64,000 nt of DNA, from NCBI GenBank assembly GCA_963775295.1, contig CAVZIK010000006.1, positions 3,100,001-3,164,000 on the forward strand. The letters are read 5' to 3'. Position numbers and translations under genes: made by a program. Positions 1 through 8,046 of this stretch are shown here, piece after piece. How positions within the stretch are numbered: the stretch's first letter is position 1; each line of letters starts with the position of its first letter. The notes under the pieces are model-generated. The model did no database searches, had not been told where the DNA came from, and saw only the letters and a program-made list of their open reading frames with translations. Source of the DNA: JAMDEO01 sp963775295. Its GTDB lineage: Bacteria; Actinomycetota; Thermoleophilia; RBG-16-64-13.

Positions 1-56
1 ACCGCGCCGGTCACCGCCGCCACGGGAAGATCGACAAAACCATCGGGGATGTGCAT
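1..56 (-). CDS. cbiM: CbiM-family cobalt/nickel ECF transporter, N-terminal fragment
   Basis: Only the first 18 codons lie in the window, running off its left edge. They read MHIPDGFVDLPVAAVTGA, the very conserved start of CbiM/NikM, the membrane substrate-capture component of Co2+/Ni2+ energy-coupling-factor transporters. In this family the N-terminal Met-His segment helps bind the metal ion, and the His at position 2 is present. The ATG overlaps the stop codon of the upstream Fur-family gene (ATGA), so the two are probably co-transcribed and translationally coupled. The fragment is too short to choose between cobalt and nickel. Confidence 0.8.
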   Translation of the reverse strand, partial: MHIPDGFVDLPVAAVTGA

Positions 57-484
57 CAGGTTCCTCCGCCCTGGCTGGGGCGACAGATCTCACATCGTCC
101 AAAAACCGCCACCTCACGAATGGAGAACCTTTGTGCCCTCTCCAAAGCGTCGGCGAGCCCCCCGAGATCCTCCTCGTGAATGTGAACCACGGTCCCGCAT
201 ACTTCGCAGACCAGATGGTGATGAGGCACTTCTTCCTCGACTTCGAACAGCCTCGTACCCGGTCCCAGGTGGGTCTCGCGTACGAGTCCAAGGCCGACCA
301 ACAATTCCACGGTGCGGTAGACGGTAGAAAGGTTCACATTGGGAAAGGTCTGCTGGACCCGGGTACAGATCTGCTCCGCACTCAGATGGGCGTCCTGCGC
401 TCGAAGCACGTCCCAGACCATGGTGCGCTGTGGGGTGAGTCGATACCCCTGCTCCTGAAGAGTGCGTGCAGCGTGATGCGTCAT
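56..484 (-). CDS. Fur-family metal-responsive transcriptional regulator
   Basis: A 142-residue Fur-superfamily repressor. Residues 10-85 form the winged helix, with the recognition helix around NLSTVYRTVELL. Residues 86-135 form the dimerisation domain with a histidine cluster (HHH at 88-90) and two CxxC pairs (93/96 and 131/134) that build the structural zinc site. Length is typical. The stop overlaps the start of a CbiM transporter gene, so control of Co/Ni (Nur-like) or zinc uptake is more likely than iron; this is inference from context. No Shine-Dalgarno is evident before the ATG at 484, and a TTGC/GCAA inverted repeat sits directly upstream, suggesting autoregulation. Confidence 0.93.
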   Translation of the reverse strand: MTHHAARTLQEQGYRLTPQRTMVWDVLRAQDAHLSAEQICTRVQQTFPNVNLSTVYRTVELLVGLGLVRETHLGPGTRLFEVEEEVPHHHLVCEVCGTVVHIHEEDLGGLADALERAQRFSIREVAVFGRCEICRPSQGGGT

Positions 485-488
485 TCTT

Positions 489-505
489 TTGCAAACTTAT
501 CGCAA
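489..505 (-). promoter_or_regulatory. Candidate Fur-family operator
   Basis: TTGCAAACTTATCGCAA has inverted TTGC/GCAA arms in an AT-rich core. It lies 5 bp upstream of the Fur-family start codon in an otherwise GC-rich stretch. Position and composition resemble Fur/Zur/Nur autoregulatory boxes. It is a single site, so the call rests on position. Confidence 0.4.
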
Positions 506-768
506 TAGCGTGTCTCTGTCAAACGCAAGTGGCCCGCGCTGTGCCTCCGTCCAACCGCGCTTTGCGACCACGCTTCCAACCTTTCGCCGGCCTTTACAAG
601 AAGTTTATGATGCTCGGTGTAACCTACTGTTCAGGATCTAGCTACACTGCTGTCCACCCCCCTCCGGAGAGCAGGCACCCCCTAGCCCACGCTGGGTCCA
701 AGCCCCTCAGGAGGGCGTCCGGATCGCCACCGGGCGCCCTCATTCTCTTTTCGCGCTACCCTGGGCAA

Positions 769-1491
769 ATGAACTACGCTGAAGCACTCACCGTTGCCGC
801 CGATGAAATCACGTACTTGCGAGAGCATTCGGGACTTCCCGGTCCGCGCGGCAACCTTGAACTGATGCAAGCAGCGGCCGACCTCGGCGACGAGGCACGA
901 TTCCGCCTGTGGATAGCGACGGGGTCCGGTAAACAACCCACCGACGAATTCATCACGGCGTGCGGCGTCGTCGGGCTGGGACGCCTGGTGGCCGAGGGGA
1001 GAGATGAGTTGGTGCCCGAACTGCGCGACCATGCATCCGATGGTCGCTGGCGCGTCCGCGAGGCCGTGGCGATGGCCTTGCAACGGGTGGGCGATGCCGA
1101 CATGGACAAACTACTCGGGATAGCTCGGAAATGGGCGGAGGACGGCGCCTACGTTCAGCGGGCGGCGATCGCGGCCGTATCAGAGCCGCGGCTGCTTCGG
1201 AACCAGCCGGAGGCGCGTGCTGCCGTCGACATCGTCGACCGGGTGACGACTCTACTCGCCGCAAGGCATGAACGCCGATCCGAGGAGTTCCGAGTGCTGC
1301 GTCAGGCTTTGGGATACTGCTGGAGCGTGGTTGTCGCGAGCTATCCCAGCTACGGCAAGGCCGTCCTGGCAGGCTGGGCCGAATCCGCAGACCGTGATGT
1401 ACGCTGGATATTGCGAGAGAATCTGAAGAAGGCGCGGCTGGCGCGACTGGACCCGGAGTGGACTGCCGCCCTCAGGGAAAGACTGGGCTGA
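769..1491 (+). CDS. HEAT-repeat-like protein of unknown function
   Basis: About 240 residues starting at ATG 769. The frame stays open upstream to 466, but the extra N-terminus is low-complexity and lies under the divergent Fur-family promoter, so I reject it. The protein is almost wholly alpha-helical, with repeated blocks such as the one around WRVREAVAMALQRVG and another around DRDVRWILRENLKKARL. These are typical of HEAT/ARM or DNA-alkylation-repair-like solenoids, in which helix pairs stack. No catalytic motif, signal peptide or membrane segment is visible. Such proteins usually bind proteins or nucleic acids. Its neighbours, divergent Fur and downstream GntR, do not indicate a role. Confidence 0.65.
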   Translation: MNYAEALTVAADEITYLREHSGLPGPRGNLELMQAAADLGDEARFRLWIATGSGKQPTDEFITACGVVGLGRLVAEGRDELVPELRDHASDGRWRVREAVAMALQRVGDADMDKLLGIARKWAEDGAYVQRAAIAAVSEPRLLRNQPEARAAVDIVDRVTTLLAARHERRSEEFRVLRQALGYCWSVVVASYPSYGKAVLAGWAESADRDVRWILRENLKKARLARLDPEWTAALRERLG

Positions 1492-1599
1492 CCGGAAGCT
1501 TCAAGAGGGCTTTGGGTTATTTATCCGGCCATTGACCCGTTGGGCCAAGAGTAATATGCTCGGCTTGGATCGTTCGACCCGTGAACATCTGGAGATTGC

Positions 1600-2301
1600 A
1601 TGAGCCGAACTCAAAGCCTGATCGCCAGCAACGTCAGCGAGAAACCGATAGAGCAAACCAGGGCGAGTGACAGCGCCCGGCGTTTGGTTCTCGCCCTCGT
1701 CTTCAGCGGCGAGATGGGTCCCGGCGACAGGCTGCCCTCGGAGCGGGAACTGGCCGCCCAATTGGGCATCTCCCGCATTACGTTGCGCGAAGGGCTTAAA
1801 TCCTTGGAGGCGGCTGGCTATCTCGTGACCAAGGTGGGTGCACACGGCGGTACACGGATAAATGATCTTCCGGCTTTGGAAAGGTGTTTCGCGGAGTGGA
1901 CCCGCGCCCACGGCGATCAGCTGGACAGCCTGCTCGAATATCACAGCATTATCGAGACGGCGATAGCTTCTCTGGCGGCGGAAAGGCGCACCGACGAAGA
2001 CCTGGAGAGACTCGAAAGGGCGCGCATCCCGGAAAATCCCACGAGAGCACTGGTCGTCGAACGCCACAAGGAATTTCACAATGTGCTGGCTCACGCGGCT
2101 CAGAACCCCCACCTCGCCGAGGCGGCGGTGATGGCCCGCCGCGAGATCTTCGTCCCGCTCGATCACCTCATCGACAAGCATCGAGTGGATATCATCAGGG
2201 AGAACCACGATCGCATACTTGCCGCGGTGAGAGACCGGGATCCGGCTCGTGCAGCAGCCGAGATGAGAAATCACCTCGTCAATCCAAGAAACTCCGGGTA
2301 G
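1600..2301 (+). CDS. GntR/FadR-family transcriptional regulator
   Basis: A 233-residue regulator. Residues 22-90 are a GntR winged helix with the signature PSERELAAQLGISRITLREGL. Residues 105-225 are an FCD ligand-binding domain, all helical, with histidines in ERHKEFHNVL, ENHDRIL and MRNHLV at the spacing of the FCD metal/carboxylate site. FCD regulators usually sense small organic acids. The gene converges with a metallo-beta-lactamase-fold hydrolase and has no obvious partner, so its target is unknown. The ATG at 1600 has a GGAG about 9 nt upstream. Confidence 0.9.
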   Translation: MSRTQSLIASNVSEKPIEQTRASDSARRLVLALVFSGEMGPGDRLPSERELAAQLGISRITLREGLKSLEAAGYLVTKVGAHGGTRINDLPALERCFAEWTRAHGDQLDSLLEYHSIIETAIASLAAERRTDEDLERLERARIPENPTRALVVERHKEFHNVLAHAAQNPHLAEAAVMARREIFVPLDHLIDKHRVDIIRENHDRILAAVRDRDPARAAAEMRNHLVNPRNSG

Positions 2302-2388
2302 CCGCCGGTTCCGACCGGGAACGTACCGCGAGCATCCCCAGGACCATGGCGCTGGCGCCCGAGATTGAGCGACGCCATGGGTGCGCCG

Positions 2389-3303
2389 CTACTCGCGCGA
2401 GGGGTCGCCGTCGTACCGGCCGAATTGATTGAGGAAGATCTCCCCTGGTTTGCCAGGAAGTGGCGTGAACCAGTCGGGGCAACTATTCGGGAACAGCAGC
2501 CTTGCCAGCCAATGGATGGAGAAATCGTTCCCCGTGACGTCCGGGTAGCGCGCGGTGATGAGATCGACCAACTCGACGCCGCTCTTGGCGGTGTTGTAAA
2601 CCTCTTCGTAGAAGTTGACGTAGTCCAGTGTCCAGTCGATGCACTCCGTGTACTCGCGTGACGGATCGCCGAGGATCTCCATGGTCTTCTCGCTGGCGTG
2701 GCCGGGAATGACCACGCGGGCATCGAAGCGGCGAAGCTTGTCCAGGGCCGATCTCCATTTCTCGCGTCGTTCGACGTTGCTCTCGATGAACCAAACATTC
2801 CAGTCGTCGAAGGCCACGTCCGTCGCGCATAGCGTCCTCAGCGAGGGCACCCAGACGATGGAGTTGTTGATGCAGTCTCCCTCCCAGTCGTCGTAGAGGA
2901 GCAGCTCCTCTCCTTCGAGCTCCAGGCGCGGCTCGTGCAGCGGCATGGGGATAAGAGTCGTATCAGGAGTGTCCGAACCGAAGCGATCGATAGACCAGGT
3001 GTCAAGCTTGTCGCTCGTGGTGAAGGCGATATCCCTGGTCACGCTGGGCAGGGCGACGACCTTGGCGTCGGGGAACGCATTCTGGATAACCACCGACCCG
3101 AAGTGGTGGTCGGGATGGAAGTGCGAGACGTAGACGTGGGTGAGCCTCTTCCTCATGGGGATGATCTCAGCGATCATCCTGTGAGCGTCACTTCGTAGCT
3201 GGGTCGCGTCGACGAGTATGGCGTCCCGTTCGCCATAGAACAGTGTGGACGTGCTGCGGAAGCCAAGGTAGCTGTGGAGGAAGATCTTGTACTTCAGTGA
3301 CAA
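2389..3303 (-). CDS. Metallo-beta-lactamase-fold hydrolase
   Basis: 304 residues. The motif HFHPDHHFGS (near residues 60-69) is the HxHxDH zinc-binding signature of the metallo-beta-lactamase superfamily, and a later histidine lies in VVIPGHASEKTME. The N-terminus (FYGERDAILVDAT) is the usual first beta-sheet hairpin of soluble members. The last ~90 residues form a helical tail with substrate-pocket character. This subfamily includes glyoxalase-II-like and lactonase-like enzymes; the substrate cannot be told. It precedes a nitroreductase on the other side of its start, in the same direction but 27 bp away, so the nitroreductase may read through into it. Confidence 0.85.
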   Translation of the reverse strand: MSLKYKIFLHSYLGFRSTSTLFYGERDAILVDATQLRSDAHRMIAEIIPMRKRLTHVYVSHFHPDHHFGSVVIQNAFPDAKVVALPSVTRDIAFTTSDKLDTWSIDRFGSDTPDTTLIPMPLHEPRLELEGEELLLYDDWEGDCINNSIVWVPSLRTLCATDVAFDDWNVWFIESNVERREKWRSALDKLRRFDARVVIPGHASEKTMEILGDPSREYTECIDWTLDYVNFYEEVYNTAKSGVELVDLITARYPDVTGNDFSIHWLARLLFPNSCPDWFTPLPGKPGEIFLNQFGRYDGDPSRE

Positions 3304-3330
3304 CGCTGCCTTCCTAACTGATTGACGATC

Positions 3331-4017
3331 TCAAGGGTTACCGGGGCTGCCGGCGGTGCCGGCAAAGGTGACGGCGTCCTCCAGCCGACGGCGGGCACTG
3401 CGGAAAGCGTGGCCTGGATCTCGCGCGTCTGGATAGCCGAGCGCTATCCCTATGACGATCAACAATTCCTCCGAAATGCCCAGCTCGGATCTGATCACGT
3501 CGGGATAGGAAACAAGATTGACCGCGATGGCCGATTCGACAGCGTTGTCCTGCGCGGCGAGCATGATGCTTTGGGCCATCATGCCCAGATCGAAGACGGA
3601 CCAGGTCGACAAGGAGCGGTCCACGCAAAGATAGACGACGCAAGGGGCGCCGAAAAAGCGACGGTTGCTCCTTATGAAATCCTCCCGGAACCCTGGGTCC
3701 TCCGCCGAGACTCGGGCCACTTTGGCACGACCTCTGGTCAAGGCCTCGGTACGTTCCCGCTGTGCCTCGGACCATTGTCTTGGAGGTGGCAGATCCGGTT
3801 GTCCGGGCACGCCGCGACGGGTCCGTTCCATGAACGCGCCCCGGATGCGCTCCAGCTGGTCCCCGCCCGCCACGTAGATCTCCCACGGCTGGGTGTTAGC
3901 CCATGAGGGTGTGCAGAGTGAGGCGTCGAGGATAGCCCTGAGCGTGCCTTCCGGTACCGGCCGCACATCGAACGCCCGGACGGTCCTCCTTGCCCTCAGA
4001 GCGGCGGTGACATCCAT
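3331..4017 (-). CDS. Nitroreductase-family FMN oxidoreductase
   Basis: 228 residues from ATG 4017, chosen because GGGAGGAGA lies just upstream. The frame is open further upstream, but that part overlaps the acetyltransferase gene. The N-terminal segment ALRARRTVRAFDVRPV and the following TPSWANTQPWEIYV match the FMN-phosphate and flavin-binding motifs of the nitroreductase/NADH oxidase fold. The C-terminal segment GYPDARDPGHAFRSARRRLEDAV is also typical. Family members reduce nitroaromatics, quinones or flavins with NAD(P)H. The gene lies 17 bp downstream of a GNAT acetyltransferase and probably shares its transcript. Confidence 0.92.
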   Translation of the reverse strand: MDVTAALRARRTVRAFDVRPVPEGTLRAILDASLCTPSWANTQPWEIYVAGGDQLERIRGAFMERTRRGVPGQPDLPPPRQWSEAQRERTEALTRGRAKVARVSAEDPGFREDFIRSNRRFFGAPCVVYLCVDRSLSTWSVFDLGMMAQSIMLAAQDNAVESAIAVNLVSYPDVIRSELGISEELLIVIGIALGYPDARDPGHAFRSARRRLEDAVTFAGTAGSPGNP

Positions 4018-4033
4018 CCCATCTCCTCCCTTC

Positions 4034-4579
4034 TCACTCTGTACTTCGCGAAGCGCGCGCCATGAGGAGGTCGCTCTGACAATCCTTCCCCAGCAGGAAA
4101 GATTGGCTCCCCACCTCGACGAAGCCCCATCTTTGATAGAACTCGATGGCACGATAGTTCCGCTCCCACACGTCGAGCCAAACCACGTCGCGCTCGGTCC
4201 TCGCAGCTTCGAGAAGACACGCTTCCATGAGTCGCGCTCCCACACCCAGCCCGATCCAATCCTTCCGGGCATAGAAACGAGCTACCTCCATGGGACACGA
4301 TCCGCGAACGACTTCGGGGGCGGGTGAGGTCTTTAGACGAGCGTAGCCAACCGGAACGCCTCGCACCTCAGCAATGAGGAATACGGAGGCGACCTCGGCC
4401 AATTCGAGCTCCTGCCTAACCGGGTTGAAGGCCTCGGAAAGGTACGCAGTCATGTCCTCGACGGAGTTGTCGGCGGCAAAGGTGTCGCAAAAGGTCTCGG
4501 CCCCGATCTCAGCCAGGAGCACATTGTCCAATGCCGTCGCACGGCGAATGTGAAGCTCGATGGGCCGTTTGCCAGACAT
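4034..4579 (-). CDS. GNAT-family N-acetyltransferase
   Basis: About 181 residues from ATG 4579; a start at 4627 is also possible. The acetyl-CoA-binding motif A appears as ARFYARKDWIGLGVGARLME, with the Q/RxxGxG/A pattern as GLGVGA. It is followed by DVWERNYRAIEFYQRWGFVEVG, the usual beta-5/helix-4 region ending in a bulged strand. The target amine cannot be predicted. The gene lies between the nitroreductase and a C_GCAxxG_C_C protein, all on the minus strand with short gaps, consistent with one operon. Confidence 0.9.
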   Translation of the reverse strand: MSGKRPIELHIRRATALDNVLLAEIGAETFCDTFAADNSVEDMTAYLSEAFNPVRQELELAEVASVFLIAEVRGVPVGYARLKTSPAPEVVRGSCPMEVARFYARKDWIGLGVGARLMEACLLEAARTERDVVWLDVWERNYRAIEFYQRWGFVEVGSQSFLLGKDCQSDLLMARASRSTE

Positions 4580-4669
4580 GCCGTCAAGTCTAGCGGAAGC
4601 GTGGTCAAGGGACATCAGTGGGGTCAACCGAACGCTCGGATCAGCCCCACGCCCCCGACGCTTCCTCGT

Positions 4670-5176
4670 CTATAGGTCGAAAAGCAGATCGGCGGCGATT
4701 CTGGCAGCGGTTCCCACTACCTGCGGACACTTGTCCACGTGACCGCCGGCCGCGAGAAACGCCTTGAAATCGTCGCCGTCCCACATGTCGAACGACCGTC
4801 CCATGACTCTTGCCTGTACTTCAGCGCAAATGGGGCTACCGAATTCCCCGACGAACTCGTCGTAGACCCGCTTCGCGAGAGCAAAGGCCTCACCGTAGGA
4901 ACCGTTACCGAAATCCTGCCGGCTCCGGCCGCGGGCCGAACCCACCGCAAGCATCGCACCGGCCAGAGCCCCGCATGTTCCCTTGGTCGTGAGCGCACCC
5001 CCAGCGCTTAGGGTGTGAGAAGCTCTGAAGAGATCATCGTTCCCCACCCCCAAGACGTCCTGCACGGCCGCCAATACGCACTGCGCACAGCAACCATTGT
5101 CGCGCTCATATGCAAACGCCTTGGCGTACGCCTCGTCGAGCAAAGCCATTCTGTCCGCAGGACGCGGTGCGCTCAT
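4670..5176 (-). CDS. C_GCAxxG_C_C-family redox-type protein
   Basis: 168 residues. The family signature is clear: an early CCAQCVLAAV segment, then GTCGALAGAMLAVG (the GCAxxG element) and later cysteines in SPICAEV and DKCPQVV. Members are small, cysteine-rich, often membrane-associated or redox-linked proteins of anaerobes and are sometimes fused to oxidoreductases. Their biochemical function is not established. All conserved cysteines are present, so the protein looks intact. It is the first gene of the minus-strand group that continues into the GNAT and nitroreductase genes. Confidence 0.85.
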   Translation of the reverse strand: MSAPRPADRMALLDEAYAKAFAYERDNGCCAQCVLAAVQDVLGVGNDDLFRASHTLSAGGALTTKGTCGALAGAMLAVGSARGRSRQDFGNGSYGEAFALAKRVYDEFVGEFGSPICAEVQARVMGRSFDMWDGDDFKAFLAAGGHVDKCPQVVGTAARIAADLLFDL

Positions 5177-5365
5177 CGTCTCCCCCAGTTGCTCGTAGTA
5201 CCATTCGTGCGCTGAGAAGTTCGATCCCGGATGCCATGGCGGCTCCGTCCCCGAACGGATCAGCAGAGCCCCATCCTACAACTAACGGACTGGACAGGGA
5301 ACGCTCGCGAGTGAGAATGTCGACGGTAAGAGGTGCCTAGAAATACCACAGGGAGGCGAAGACGG

Positions 5366-5827
5366 ATGAATGTGACCACCCCAGACGGGGCCGTCCTCAT
5401 CGAGGAACCGGGGCGCGAGGTGGGAGCCGCGCTTGCGGATGTCATCAAAGGGCACACCACGCCCACGCTCACCTACCTTTCCGACGAGCTCATACCCGGC
5501 TACAATGCGAACGTGGAATACGGATGGATCTGGGAGATGCCCGAGCCCAAGCCCCACATCCACGAGCATGCCCATGACTACGACGAATTCATCCTCCGCA
5601 TAGGCTCAGATCCGCACAACCCCACAGATCTCGGGGCAGAGATCGAGTTCGTCGTGGGTGGCACCACCCTCACGATTACGAAGACATCAACGCTCTTCAT
5701 CCCCAAGGGACTCAAACACGGCCCGGTGACCTGGAAGCGGGTGGACCGATTGCATATCCAGTTGGGGATCTTCCCAACCGTGGGCGACATGCGCAAAACG
5801 AACGTAGGGGGCTACCCGGTGGGGTGA
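5366..5827 (+). CDS. Cupin-fold protein
   Basis: 153 residues. ATG 5366 is preferred over 5333 because an AGGGAGG lies upstream of it. The first cupin motif appears as HIHEHAHDYDEFILRIG (about residues 63-79) and the second as FIPKGLKHGPVTW. Together they supply the usual His/His/Glu and distal His metal ligands of a single-domain cupin. Small cupins of this kind can be dioxygenases, isomerases or ligand-binding proteins; nothing here picks one. The gene stands alone between a divergent C_GCAxxG_C_C gene and a convergent histidine kinase. Confidence 0.8.
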   Translation: MNVTTPDGAVLIEEPGREVGAALADVIKGHTTPTLTYLSDELIPGYNANVEYGWIWEMPEPKPHIHEHAHDYDEFILRIGSDPHNPTDLGAEIEFVVGGTTLTITKTSTLFIPKGLKHGPVTWKRVDRLHIQLGIFPTVGDMRKTNVGGYPVG

Positions 5828-5893
5828 TCGAAGACTGGCCGTCCTCTACACAGTACGGCGTACCGCGTACAGCCCCCCTGCGAGCGCGGTGGT

Positions 5894-7879
5894 CTAAGAT
5901 ACGATGGCTTCCTCGTCCAAAAGCTGGCGGACCCGTGCGGCGAGCTCGTGGGGATGGAACGGCTTCTCAATGTAGTTGACTCCCGGGTCGAGCCGGCCCG
6001 CGTGGACTACTGCGTCGCCGGAGTAGCCGGACATGTAAAGTGTGGCCAAACCGGGGCGCACGAGGCTCACCGCCTGCGCCAGATCGTTGCCTTGAAGGTT
6101 GCCGGACAAGACCACGTCGGTGAGAAGCACGTCCACGGCCAATCCATTCTCCAAAAGGGCCAGAGCTTCATCGCCGTTGCCAACCGCCACAATCCGATAG
6201 CCCAGATGAGCCAGCGCCCGCTCGACCAGGGTGCGCACGACCTGCTCGTCCTCGACAACGAGTATGGTCTCAGTCCCTTTCAGGGGCCGAGGCGCGCTCC
6301 GGGTTGGCTCACAATCCTCGTGGACAGTCTCAAGCCGAGGCAGGTAGATCTCGAACGTTGTACCGTTGGCGAGTTCGCTGCGGACCAAGATGTTGCCCCC
6401 GCTCTGTCGCACCACGCCGTACACAGTCGCAAGCCCGAGGCCCGTCCCTCTTCCGGGAGCCTTGGTGGTGAAGAACGGCTCAAAGACGTGGGACATGGTT
6501 TCTTCGTCCATGCCGAGACCGGTGTCTGAAACTGTGAGTAAGACGTACGATCCCGGCTGCAACTCCGAATGAACTCGAGAGCGGGCTTTGCGCAGTTCCA
6601 CGTTCGCGGTTTCGAGAGTGAGACTTCCCCCGGAAGGCATGGCGTCCTTGGCATTCAGGGCTAGGTTCACAAGCACTTGCTCAAGCTGATGCTCGTCCAC
6701 CTCGACAAAACCGAGGGTCGAATCGGTGATAGTGATCAGTTCGATCGCTTCCCCTAGAGTCCGTCGCAGCAGGCGCTCCATACGAACGAGGACATCGTTG
6801 AGTTGCAGCGTCTTGGGAAGAAGGGTCTGCCGTCTGGAAAACGCCAGGATCTGTCTGGTGAGGCCGCTCGCGCGCTCTCCGGCGGCTCGAATCTCCTCCA
6901 CGTCCGCTCGCAGGGAACTCGAGCGGCATTCGTTGGAAGACAGGATCATCTCGCTGTACCCCAATATTGCGGTCAGAACGTTGTTGAAGTCGTGAGCGAT
7001 GCCGCCGGCTAACTGGCCTATGGCCTCCATCTTCTGAGCTTGACGGAGTTGCTCATCGCGTTCCCGCAGGGCTTCTTCGGCGTGTTTGCGCTCTGTCAAA
7101 TCCTGCACCACCGCCACGGTGCCAACCGGTCGGCCCGTCTCGTCCTGAAGAAGCGCGCTGGAGAGGTGTCCCCAGATGGTTTGACCGTCTTTCCGCACGT
7201 ACCGCTTGTCCATCTCGATGTCCGAGACCTCTCCGGCGAACATCGCACTGATCTTCTCGCGGCTGGCACTCTCGTCCTCGGACGCGGTGATGCTGAATAC
7301 GCTCCGCCCGACGAGTTCGCACTCCTCATAACCGAGCATTCGACAGAAGGCGGGGTTCGCCCGAATGAAGAGACGCTCGGGATCGATGAGAGCTATCCCC
7401 GCCGAGCCGTGTTCGAAGACACCGCGAAACCGCTCCTCGCTCTGACGCAAGCTCGCCTCAGCCCTTTTTCGTTCCGTTATGTCCCGAGCGAAGGCAAACG
7501 CATATTCCCGCTCGTCCTGCTTGACGTAGTTGATCGAAAGCTCCACGGGGTAGAACTCCCCGCTCCTCGTTCTGTGGAACGACTCAAGCGAGAACGATCC
7601 CTTGCGCTTGAGGGCATTCCACCGCTCCGGCCAAGCGTCCCGATCAAGTTCTGCATCGACATCCCAGACATTTAGTTGCAGGATCTCCTCGGCCGTGTAC
7701 CCGGTCCGCCGGCACGTGCTCTCGTTTGCATACTGTATGCGCCCGGTGGGATCGACCCAGTGGACGAGATCGGCGGCGTGTTCGACGGCGTAATGGATGA
7801 GCTTCTGAAGATGCGCAGAACCAACCCGAGCGATTGAGGGCGAAGGAGCCTTATAGGCAGTAATCCTCGTCGAACCCAA
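5894..7879 (-). CDS. PAS-domain hybrid sensor histidine kinase with receiver domain
   Basis: 661 residues from a TTG start at 7879 (GGGGTG upstream). Order: PAS/PAC domain (~25-145), second PAS/PAC (~150-275), HisKA with phospho-accepting His in GGIAHDFNN (~300), HATPase_c with N box NLALNAKDAM and G boxes DTGLGMDE and GTGLGLATVYG (~395-510), then a receiver domain (~530-650) with phospho-Asp in LLTDVVLSG and a conserved Lys in YIEKPFHP. There are no membrane segments, so the kinase is cytoplasmic and senses through its PAS domains. The receiver on the same chain suggests intramolecular phosphorelay. No DNA-binding partner adjoins it; the next gene is a c-di-GMP enzyme on the same strand. Confidence 0.95.
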   Translation of the reverse strand: MGSTRITAYKAPSPSIARVGSAHLQKLIHYAVEHAADLVHWVDPTGRIQYANESTCRRTGYTAEEILQLNVWDVDAELDRDAWPERWNALKRKGSFSLESFHRTRSGEFYPVELSINYVKQDEREYAFAFARDITERKRAEASLRQSEERFRGVFEHGSAGIALIDPERLFIRANPAFCRMLGYEECELVGRSVFSITASEDESASREKISAMFAGEVSDIEMDKRYVRKDGQTIWGHLSSALLQDETGRPVGTVAVVQDLTERKHAEEALRERDEQLRQAQKMEAIGQLAGGIAHDFNNVLTAILGYSEMILSSNECRSSSLRADVEEIRAAGERASGLTRQILAFSRRQTLLPKTLQLNDVLVRMERLLRRTLGEAIELITITDSTLGFVEVDEHQLEQVLVNLALNAKDAMPSGGSLTLETANVELRKARSRVHSELQPGSYVLLTVSDTGLGMDEETMSHVFEPFFTTKAPGRGTGLGLATVYGVVRQSGGNILVRSELANGTTFEIYLPRLETVHEDCEPTRSAPRPLKGTETILVVEDEQVVRTLVERALAHLGYRIVAVGNGDEALALLENGLAVDVLLTDVVLSGNLQGNDLAQAVSLVRPGLATLYMSGYSGDAVVHAGRLDPGVNYIEKPFHPHELAARVRQLLDEEAIVS

Positions 7880-8046
7880 TGCACACCCCGAAGCTTCGAT
7901 CTAGTGTCGCCTATCTAATCGGCTCTTGAGGGCGAATACTTAAACCTGATTAAGTCTATGTTGCATAGCTCTTCTTCTGCAATATCCATTGCACCGGCAG
8001 CGGTTGCGCTGGCCGAACCCGCGGTGGATTCCCTGGCACGGGCGCG

